Shown here: in pieces, positions 12,901-22,543 of the stretch
Layout: every line of letters starts with the position of its first letter
Position numbering within the stretch: position 1 is the stretch's first letter
Assembly: GCA_047967505.1 (NCBI GenBank)
Contig: CM106538.1
From: Dipteris shenzhenensis
Lineage: Eukaryota; Polypodiophyta; Polypodiopsida; Gleicheniales
Reading direction: 5' to 3' (one strand)
DNA: 64,000 nt
The notes under the pieces: model-generated
What the model was told of the DNA's origin: nothing
Databases searched by the model: none
The model's input: the letters and a program-made list of their open reading frames with translations, nothing else
Made by a program: the position numbers and the translations under genes

Positions 12901-14237
12901 TGAACAACTCAACAAACCTACAGGACACTACGTCATTGTCTATGCAAAAGGTCAATTTGTATGAGCAAAGGTTAAGGCCTATGCAATGCTAAGGCATTAA
13001 CACTAAGAATGTGTAACAGGAAGGCGCAAGGAATTACATTTGAGGGAGAAAGAGAGAGGAGGGACAACAAAAGAAGGGTGGGGAAGGGGCGGGGGGTTGA
13101 AGAGAGAGAGAGAGAGACTACCATACAAAAGGGAGGAAAGCAAGAGATTCTTGCTCACTCTAAAATATAGTGGTTCTCAAAGTTTTCCATGAAATCTTGA
13201 AGAAATTACATATTTAATTATTTAATTTTTGTATCATGTTAGGTGGATGCTTGTGTTGTAATGGGCACCTATCATGCTCCCACTTGTTGTGATTGCTCTC
13301 CCTCACATATGGAGACTTTGGCCTTGGCCCCATTATAGAGGCAGCAGTGCGATCTCTAGAGTAGACAAAAGAGTTTCTTCCGGAGTGCTGGTGGCTTCAA
13401 CAGCTCTATAGCCTAGATGATCCACAAATCGAAGAAAGGCCAGCGGTGCTTGTGAGCGCTAAAAAATAAGAACCTACTCAAGGTTGATGTTGTGCAGCAG
13501 TAGTTGTTTAGATGCCTTTTTTGTTGACAACTCAGCATGAAAAGGACGTGTTGCAGGAGCATATCCTCAAATCCTAAGGTTGAAGAACTATTAGCCTAGA
13601 CACCCTTCCATAACTAGAATAGATTTTTGACAAAAATGGTAGATTTGGTTAGCCTTACTTTGGTTTGATTTGAAGCATTGATCAGTTTGTGCTTGAAGAC
13701 GTGGAATTTTTGTACTTCACATTCACATTTTGAACCATCAGCAACACAATCCGTAGACATATCAACAAAATGAAGACTCCTTGAACCATAGTGAAGGCTG
13801 ACCACAGAGGAAGCCATCAAGACCATCTCTTGATTCAGTCAATGAAGATGCAGACACATACAATCACAAGACAAAAAACGTGGAGACCAAATTGGTGCGT
13901 GGCCATTACATAAATTTTGGACTAAAAAAGGACCCTTTAAGAGAGTCCTTGTGGTGATATAGTGGGAGAAGGTGAATAAATCGAAATATAAATTTGACTT
14001 GTATAGGATGGTTCTCCCATTTTTTGGGCAAGCAACATAGTGGGGAAAGTGAAAAGCAGCACTCTTGTTTAGCCATGTGTCATGATGTTAGTAAAATCAC
14101 TAGATATAATAAGCAGTTACTCGTCCAAATTAATTCTACGTATTCTACAATTATTCTCCTTTTATAAATCACTCAATAAAATTAGTTTAACATATTCTAC
14201 AATTCAGCTGCTTCTTCTTATTGTATGGCTAGCTTTC
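9961..14237. other. 4.3 kb without a recognisable gene
   Basis: AT-rich sequence with scattered short open frames. Two short stretches look mildly coding-like: 10694-10798 (KDYLPTKLEYVEQKF) and 10998-11237 (VKTLMTDRGGDLIASAF). No family could be assigned and no splice-consistent exon set was found. An (AG)n tract lies at 13100-13118, in a purine-rich stretch from 13043, and a G-rich run lies near 11787-11800. A near-duplicate phrase (TAAGGCACAAGCTTAA / AAGATACAAGCTTAACCA with TTTCTGTCCATTAA) occurs at about 11855-11910 and 11985-12045. Confidence 0.4.
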
Positions 14238-15275
14238 TCGTTATGGTGACAACAAGCTTTGTATTGCAACCCCTCGGTATGGCATACTCAACCTCTCTCC
14301 TCTACAAGCTCTCTTTCTACGGCTGCCAGCTCTTTTGCGCATAGCTCATTCATAGCTATGGTGATGGTGATCCCTCCACCTATGGCGCGTCTCTCTTTAA
14401 CTCTATTGAGCTCTTTGGTTGTGGCTTCCTCCCTCTCCCATCTTCTCTTAATTTCCCTCTTCCTCTCTCTATAAACACTCCTTCCTCCTCCCTTATCTGG
14501 CTATGGCAATCACTAGCTCCTGCATACAATAATTTAGCTCAGTTATGGCAACACCTAGCTTCTTCCTCCTCCTTGCCTTCCTTTCCCAGTCCATAGTCCT
14601 TATTTTGAAAATGGTTATATATACCAATGCTACATTGGTACTACCAAAATATTAGTATTCTAGTGTGGCTTTGTGATAGTCCAGCAATGTACTATACTAG
14701 CTATGAGGTCCTATGTAGGGAATTGGTATTATACTAATATTATACTTGCACTAGTAGCTCATCACCATCCCCCTCCACTTCGCCTCGCCTCTCACCTCCT
14801 CATCCTACCACATCGCTTCTTCACCCGAACTCTTAACTACTTCAACTTCAGCCTTGTTAGAGACACCTTTCAGGAGCACTACTGCATTAACCCCATCATT
14901 GGGGTGGAGGCCAATGCCTTGCTTCCATCTTCGTCTACTGTAATTGTGCCTTATTTACTTCCTTCAAAATCATTTTTCTTCCTTCAAAATTTTTTTGCTA
15001 TGGCATTTGCAAGCTCCCCTCTTTTGGTTATGGCATCGCCTTGAGGTTTCTATCGCTCTACTTCATTGTTTACTTCGATTTCCCTTCGTCAGATTTGTTG
15101 CTGTGGCTACTAAGGACATTTTACACTTGACTCACCTGGCTATGCCAATTTGAAGCTCAGTTATGGTTGGTGAAGCAATTGCAAGTTTTTGTGTTCAGTC
15201 TACGGCTTTATGAAGGCTTGCTACTCTGAGAAGATATTAAGAAGCTCAATCGTTATGGCTGTGGCAATGCGGAGC
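14238..15275 (+). repeat. Irregular array of TATGGC...AGCTC phrases in pyrimidine-rich DNA
   Basis: At least seven phrases of the form [CG][CT]TATGGY followed 5-15 bases later by TAGCTC, AAGCTC or AAGCTT occur. Examples start near 14240, 14354, 14501, 14543, 14999, 15028 and 15253. Between them are C/T-rich spacers. Spacing is irregular, so this is either a heavily degraded tandem repeat or several copies of a short element. No long reading frame spans it. Confidence 0.35.
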
Positions 15276-15597
15276 ACATCTAGCTTATCAAGGGCCTGTT
15301 GGAAGGAACGAAATTCCTTTTTTTTCTACTCCTTTGAAGGGAATGAGCAAAATCTTTTCTTGCTTGATTTTTCACGTTGCTCTTCTTGTTTGCTCATGGC
15401 CTAGCCCTTAGTCCCTCTTGAACAATTCCTCTAGTCAACCCTTCTCTTCTCCTCCCCCGCCTCCCTCCCTCTCTCTCTCCTTGTTGGGGTATATATGGCA
15501 TCCCTTGTTGGGGGCCAGACCTGTCAGTTATAAAATGGGCTTGTATGGAGCGGCTACAGGTTCTTATGCTATCATGGATGATTTAGAGTAAGTCGTC

Positions 15598-16318
15598 AGT
15601 AACTCACCAGATCATTCACGTTGAGTTTGGGTCTTCACCATTGCAACTTGATGCAGCTTTCCAGGTCATTACCTATTTACATCGGGTTAGGGCATATGGA
15701 GATCATACCTCTGGTCGCAGTCGACTACCGTGGTTAGAACTATTCTTTTCCATGGTATTATCAGCGGCGACAGGTGACCAAAGATGCTAGTATGCGCACA
15801 CAGTGAGATGGTTTGAGTGACTGGGGTTACATATGGATGGATCCTTTCCAGTACAGCATTGATGCACCATTCTCCTCACTACAGTATCATGAGGTCAACC
15901 AGGTCATATGTGAAAATCTTCTACAGCTACACACGTTCTGCACCTAGTTGGAGCCAGCTGAGCTCCCTGTGAAGCTTAGCTTCTACAGAGATCATTGCTT
16001 ACATAGGGGTTTATTGATCCACTAGGGTATACACGGGTTCATTTACCCCATTCATCGAGGATCTCCATAAGGCAACTTCGGGTCTCTTCACATAGGCTCC
16101 ACATTGAGAGTGACCGAGCAGAGGGTCTACCGAGGAAGGGGGGCTTGTGTACTCTGTGTAGCCTACAGGAGGTTGAGTCGGAGGAACATTTCATCCTCAA
16201 ATGCCCCATTGACTATGATATGAGAGGACGATTCTATTTTCTATTCAAAGATACCTCTAGGGTGTTATCCCAATTTCTCTTATCCAGATCAGAGATGCCT
16301 GGCCACGTTCGTTCATGA
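15598..16318 (+). pseudogene. LINE 3' end: post-RT region and zinc-binding C-terminus
   Basis: A frame from about 15605 reads QIIHVEFGSSPLQLDAAFQV then YLHRVRAYGDH, matching the [AV]E[LF]G..PL block downstream of reverse transcriptase in LINE-type elements. After frameshifts, a C-x2-C pair and EVESEEHFILKCPIDYD (about 16168-16218) form the RT-associated zinc-binding C-x2-C...H-x(3-4)-C motif. Nothing of the RT catalytic core is present. The stretch 16330-16915 has no coding sign and leads to a CT microsatellite, possibly the element's 3' UTR and tail. Confidence 0.6.
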
Positions 16319-16912
16319 GACAGTTAGGCATCGTGAGCACCTACTTCGAGCTCAAAGACATGACGAGCAAACCCAGTTGGATTGATCTCAGAGCATGATC
16401 ACTAAGTTCTGTTAGATAGATCACACGGATGCCTGTTCCACAGGTCTTAGACATGATCGTGACCCAGAGCCAGTGACACGATAGCTCAGACAAAGGGTTG
16501 ATGCATAGATTATACTTGGAGACATTCCCTTCATGTTCAGAGTGCGAGCCAGACCGACAGGTGTGATGATCACCCTCATGAGGCGTAGAGATGTGACCAG
16601 GAGAGAGCGTAGGACGGCACCCACCGAGGGTTGCCAACACTCCATATCTGATTTCATGCTATAACTTCGTAACTATTGACGAGGGGAGGGGCCACATTGT
16701 CCTATATCACACTTCATTCTGTATCATGATGGTAGTGGAGGATGGTTTTGCTATAGATTATCACTATTATTGTTTGATGTGACTATGTATGATATAGTCT
16801 TCTATTTCTACATGGGTGTGGATGCTCAGTTAGTAGCTCCACCCCTCTAGGTGGATTTGTATCAAGTTTTTTCACAGTCTCATAGACCCATCGGTCTTTT
16901 AAAGACTTTAAT

Positions 16913-16915
<3 letters not shown>

Positions 16916-16966
<51 letters not shown>
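16916..16966 (+). repeat. (CT)n microsatellite
   Basis: About 25 uninterrupted CT units directly follow AATAAA (16910-16915). Its place after a LINE 3' remnant could mean a simple-repeat tail, but ordinary slippage is equally possible. Confidence 0.9.
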
Positions 16967-16969
<3 letters not shown>

Positions 16970-17600
16970 TTGCTTTTTCTTGCTCTTCCCTATCCTCATT
17001 TTCCCTCTCTCATATGCCTCCATTTTTGCCGCTCCTGTGTTTTGCTCTTAGATTTGCCTCCTTAAAAACTTCCCTCTGCCTATTGTTGTCGCTAACGCCA
17101 AATTTTTTATATGAAGTTTTGGCCTAGCTGTGTCTGCATCGGAGATTTGTGCTTGCTACCTTATTGGACAAGTCATTTAGATTTATTAAGAGGGACAAGG
17201 TATCACAATAGTAGACCTCCTCAAAAATTCATGCAAAGTGCTATATGTGCTATGCATATATTGTGAATGCAAATTAATATGTATTGAATGCAACTTGCCA
17301 TAGGAGAGGAAGTGTGACAACTCTTCTCCCATAAAAATGTGTGGTTGTGTGCTAAATGCAAAGTGCTATGTCTAGCACAACATCTACTCTCATTTTCAAT
17401 ATTCATTTTCAAGCTCGCTTTCGCAAAGTGCTCTATGCTAAACGTGTATAAGCTATGTGCCCAAAGAAGGGCACGGTAGTTTATCTCAGCACAACTGCCT
17501 ACACGGATCTAGTCTCTCGCACTTGTGTCCTCACCTCCCTATCACGTTTTGAAGTGTGACCAAATTTGCAAACCAAATTTCTCAACTAAATCTCTTAAAA

Positions 17601-17660
17601 TCAAACCCTCCCATTCAACTACTACCTTACTCAAACCCTCCCATTCAACTACTACCTTAC
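17601..17660. repeat. Perfect 30-bp tandem duplication
   Basis: The 30-bp unit beginning TCAAACCCTCCCATTC at 17601 is repeated exactly at 17631. It is a recent duplication since no mismatch has accumulated. Confidence 0.92.
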
Positions 17661-18886
17661 TTCCATCTCCCATGTTTTCCTGTTCCCTCTCCCTTAGTTT
17701 TAGGTACCCTTTCACCTCCTCTTTAGAACCCTAATTTTGAATTTCTTTCTTTCTTTGAGAGGGAACCTTCTTTCTTTTTCTCTCATCATTTTTGGGTGGA
17801 AATCTTGTTACGATCTTGCCATTCTTCATCTTTGCTGCAAGTTCCTCCCTCTCAATCTTCATTATTTCAAACAATATAATTTTTTTAGCAAGATGTGACC
17901 CAACTTGCTTTTTGAGGGTATCTATGCGCAATCTCACCATTTCTTCCTTGATCCTATGTTGCCCTTTGCATTTCAAAGGGTTTTGAGTCAAGATTTACTA
18001 GATCTTAACATTAGAATTCTCAATCCTTATTCCCTCTTGATCCTTTAAGGAGACTAGCCCACACCCTACACCTTTTCTTGAACCCTACACCTAATCCTCA
18101 CTCACAAAACTCTAGATGGAGATGAAAACCTTCATCAATCTCCATGATCAACAATTCTTCACTTAAGCTGATGCAAGAGCTGCTTTCCATATTTGATCCT
18201 ACATCTTTAACTAGAATAGGACTCAATTCCCTATGGTACAATTATGGCCAGCTTGCTACAACAATCGAGCAAACTTATTTGTAGGTGACTAAAACCTTTA
18301 ACATAGAAATAACAAATGGTGCAAAATTTTTGGCATAGCTATCAAGGAGATTAGTTCCATGAGCAAAAGCAAGCCATGTGTAAGCATGTATGAGAAAGAA
18401 AACCCCATGAAAATTATCATCGATAATGCTTCTACTCATTGCCGAACTTTACGTCATGCTAGCACAAAAATTTGCTAGGCTCCTTGTAACACCATAATCT
18501 TGCTTCAACCACTATTTTAGGGGACAAGCATTTTCCGAGCGAAATCTTTCGAGCATCCGAGCGAAGGAAAAAAAAGCTTCTAACTATGTAAAAATTTGGC
18601 AAAAATAGATTGGAACAAAACATAGTTACACTTAGAAATATGCAAAGCATTATAGTGATGCCTATTTTATACACAAATCTTTACAAGAATCTTTGGGAAT
18701 AGTGAGTAACATAATGGGATTGCTTTTGGAGAAACCCACATGTAGAGTAGAGTTCTCTATGAAAATTCCCTTATGATCCTTCTAACAACTTTTACTTAAT
18801 AGGGGGTGACATTGAAAACCCTCTCTCAACCTAGCCTAATGAAAGGGTTTATCCAAAGAAACCTCGTTGAATTAAGCCATCAAGGA

Positions 18887-18949
18887 AGTTTCGCCAGCGA
18901 AACCCCTTTGAAGTAGGTTTTCCAAGGTAGTTTCGCTAGCGAAACTACC
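18887..18949. repeat. Twin palindromes with GTTTCGC/GCGAAAC arms
   Basis: 18926-18949 is a perfect 24-bp palindrome with half-site GGTAGTTTCGCT. Just upstream, about 18889-18904, lies GTTTCGCCAGCGAAAC, with the same 7-bp arms around CA. Similar half-motifs (GAGCGAAA, TTTCGAGC) occur near 18536-18555. The arms could form cruciform or hairpin structures. No function is known to me. Confidence 0.85.
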
Positions 18950-19629
18950 ATGGACAACACTTTTAAAAGTGGCATAACTTTCATATCCAATGTCCAAATA
19001 TAGTCATTCAACCACTCAAATTGATTGGATAACCCCATTTGAGCACATCTATGGAGTTATTGCATATATAGTATTAAATATTACATGTATTTTATGAGAG
19101 TGATATATAAGCCCAAGTTAATACTTATAGTAATTTAAACTTCTTTAGAAACATATCCATAACTATCTTGTTATTTATGCTATTAAAACACTAGAAAGCT
19201 CGTCATATTAATATAAAATGTGTTTAATAATAAGTAATTATACGTGTACAATATTATTACATTGAGAGTGATTATGAGGGATGTTTCTTAAAGGAATTTG
19301 TTTTGAACACATTTTTAAGGTAATAACAAGGGTACAAAGGATGTCTATGAAGAAGAAAATTTATGTTATGTAAAATTGAATGAGTGACAACTCTGTATAT
19401 TTTTATGATAAAGGGATCTAGTTCTAGTGAAAATAAAAGTGTTAAAACCATGTTTCCTAAATAAAGATAATTTTTTAAATCTCTTAAAAAACATGCTCAG
19501 ATAAACCTGCTCATAGGTTTTTCCGTATCCCCAAAAAGGACAAAGTCCAGATCAGATCAAAGAGTGTAAAAGCCCTAAATGGAACACATATTTGATCTTA
19601 ATTTAGATGACTACCCCTAGTACATAGAA

Positions 19630-19745
19630 ATGTATACACCTCCAAATCCATAGTTGGCACCAATTCTTGAAGAAATCAACCATAAACATGTATACGCCTC
19701 CAATCCATAGTTGGCATCAATCCCTACAAAATTCACCCATGGACA
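19630..19745. repeat. Imperfect 58-bp tandem duplication
   Basis: ATGTATACACCTCCAAATCC at 19630 recurs as ATGTATACGCCTCCAATCC at 19688, followed in both by CATAGTTGGCAYCAAT. It is a diverged two-copy repeat. Confidence 0.8.
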
Positions 19746-21897
19746 CAATCCCCTTGCATTCATGCCAACGTTCTTAGCTCAAGGTGACTGGAAAGAAGTC
19801 AAGACCTTAGGAAATTGATGATGGGAAGGTCTCATGTCACTAGTGCAAGCCTAACTTACAAATTAGTTTTATATTAAAGATCATGCAAAAGTTATTATGC
19901 AAACAATATTTTCGAAAACATGCATGCATTTGTAAGTGGCAACTTATACTTAAGCGCACACAAAACTTAGTGCACAAAAAGCTCATCTTCAAGTTAAGTG
20001 GGTATGAACATGTGCATAGTTGGATGTCACGGCAAAGGAGATTTGATGTACCCATACGTGTGATTATAGGGTTTGCTTTCATAATGTATCATGTTTACTA
20101 CATGTCTTTCCCATTATGTCTATGTGAGTTGTTCCAAGCTCTATAGAATGATAATGAATAGATGCCCCTCGACATGTTCAATGCAATAGCATAATGAATA
20201 GTTGCCTCCTTGACATGTCAATCTCTAGAATCCTTAGTATATATATGGGTATATGTATGAGTATGTGCATGTATGTATGGTGTTTCATGAATAAGGTGGT
20301 GCCTCCCAAAGCAGCAAGAATTTAGATGGTATGGGATTTTGAGTAGGGAAATTCTATAACTGGATATGTTGATCAGATACTTAATGAGTGAACACGATAG
20401 CTGGCCCCCAAAATACAAAATAACAAGAATTATTTTGAACCATGCTTTAAGGCCATTGCAGTCCGCCGTGTTTAATTTTTTGTGCTTGCAACAACAAATG
20501 CATTCGATACTCCAGAAATTGAGGAAGGACATCCATATTTTAATCCTCAAACATTCCTACCAGAGAAGGAATGTTGCAGATGATAGAAGGATTGGCCTAT
20601 TAACAAGCCGACTCTATAAATAAGGAGATAGAGACCTTCAATTGAATGTAGACACTTCTTCCAAATCGGGGACACTTTGAATGAAACAGCAAGATAAATT
20701 ACAGAAGTCAAGTTAGTCCAAATCTGTTAACAGAATAATGTATGAGCCAGCAGCAAGTCTCAAAGAATAGATGCCTTCTCGAGATCTTCAATGCAATAGC
20801 ACAATGAATAACAAGGATCACATCACTGCACATCTGTTTAAACATTTGAATATAAGCCAGTAGAAATTTAAAAAAAGCTCTTTATGACGGAGACAACTCC
20901 ATACATACAAAAGCATTAAAAAGATAAGAAATGGGATTGCAATTTACATAGTTAAAGATAAATTGCAAAAATGCAGCAAAATTGTAGCATAACCATTAAA
21001 TAAGGCCAAGAGCAGATCATGGAGAACATGTGCAGCAGCCGATTGAAGGAGCTGGATTGAAAATACATAAAGTTTTCATGCACCTCCACAAGTTGAAATG
21101 CAAACCACAAGCATCATTGTTAAGTTTGGAAAACAAGCAACTTGATATGAGCAATAAGGACAGCATATAATTTTCAGTACAATGCTCTGCAAAAATACAG
21201 CAACATAGACTCACGACAACCATCACAACAAGTAAAGAGCACGAGGCTCAAAAACACACTAGTCCCTGCAGTACATATACCAAGTTCCTAGGAAACACAT
21301 GATCATATTTTATGCCGTGATTCATGAGGCGTTACATAAAAGCCAAAGACACATGAAAAGAAAGCATTATGCATCCATAGCGAAAGTGGACATGACTTCA
21401 ATTGCATTGGCAATCTCAAAAAATGCCCAATTGCTTCCCGCTCAATGTCAGCCTACTCCTGCGTTATCCGGACACTTGACATGAATTCCTCTCAACCAGC
21501 TCTCTATTAAGGTCCAGCATCCAAAAGTTGGCAACTGCGTGAGCAAAGCAAGATATAAGCTTCTTGAAGATTTCTTCAAACCCTTTCTTCACCAGCTCAC
21601 ACCCCATTCCCGATCGTTTCTTCACACTAATCTGTGGAATTGCAGGATCTCAACAACATTTTCTGTAGTTTCTGCATTCTTCTCAGCACGCACCAAGCCC
21701 CTTCATGGGCACCATCTTGCGACCTTGCTCCCCTGTATGCAAGACGACAGGGATGAGCGAACCTGAGTAAAAAAACACTAAATGCAGGCAGAACTCAGGA
21801 AAATGCAAGGGAAGACAGAAGAAAAAATCAAACCATGAAATCTGCAGCAACCACCGAAGTGTCACCCGGATCTACAGTTCTCTGGATCCCAAACCCT

Positions 21898-22293
21898 TCA
21901 TCCATCGTCAAATGGTTCTTTGTCAAAGGCCGTAGGAAGACCAGGGCCAACTATCTTATTGGACTTGTCACTCCTATACAAATCATGGCCGGAGGGGATA
22001 GCCGGTTCAGAGTCAGATATGGCTTTGAAGGGCTTCCATAACTGATTCCGTTGGTTCTTGCACTGCAAATGGCTCTTGAAAACATCGAGCTTCTCACATT
22101 CAGTGGAGACAAACCCCCACCTGGCTTTCTTGGAGCATATTTTTGCCATTAGGGAGCCCGTGGCCAGGCCATCAGCCAACATCTTGTGAGCATCGAGCAA
22201 AGCCATGGTACCTGCCTTGGAACAGATTTTGGGTGAACCCTTAAACAATAGCAATTGCTGACAGTCAAGGTCGGTCATCAAATGTAGGTCCAA
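21898..22293 (-). CDS. Hypothetical 131-aa ORF downstream of PPR gene
   Basis: I do not recognise this protein. It is a continuous ATG-to-TGA frame with mixed, non-repetitive composition, basic in the middle (KICSKKARWGF, about residues 51-61) and acidic at the end (FDKEPFDDG). It lies about 250 bp downstream of the PPR stop on the same strand. It could be part of the PPR 3' UTR, a fragment of a lost gene, or chance. No signal peptide or membrane segment is visible. Confidence 0.25.
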   Translation of the reverse strand: MDLHLMTDLDCQQLLLFKGSPKICSKAGTMALLDAHKMLADGLATGSLMAKICSKKARWGFVSTECEKLDVFKSHLQCKNQRNQLWKPFKAISDSEPAIPSGHDLYRSDKSNKIVGPGLPTAFDKEPFDDG

Positions 22294-22543
22294 GCCATCA
22301 TCAGTGTGTTTTCACGTTTACGCATCCTACCCGTCATCTGACCAAAATCTATTTTCCTCTCACATGTCTGCAACTGGAGTGACCATCTTTTTCAGCACAC
22401 CATCTCCTTGAAGTCATCCAGCACTATCAGCCGACTGACATCCTACAACTCCATCTGCCTGTTTTATACCTCTGCACATATGGCATTATGTCTAAGAGAG
22501 GAACCGTTCAGCTGCAAGAAAAGCATGCTCACATGGGCCTATG

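Larger units (their letters stand above)
16967..21897. other. 4.9 kb AT-rich intergenic DNA
   Basis: No protein domain, tRNA or rRNA signal is visible, and short open frames carry no motif. TGTAACACC at 18485 could be an LTR start but no matching end or coding part follows. A phrase AATAGATGCC...TTCAATGCAATAGCA(T/C)AATGAATA occurs at 20158-20200 and again at 20766-20812. Repeats listed separately lie at 17601, 18887 and 19630. Confidence 0.4.

Noticed and set aside
14259-15404. Short open frames as small secreted proteins
   Set aside because: Composition follows the pyrimidine-rich repeat and there is no consistent start context or homology.
18485-19560. TGTAACACC as the start of a solo LTR
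   Set aside because: No matching end, duplication or second copy was found in the window.
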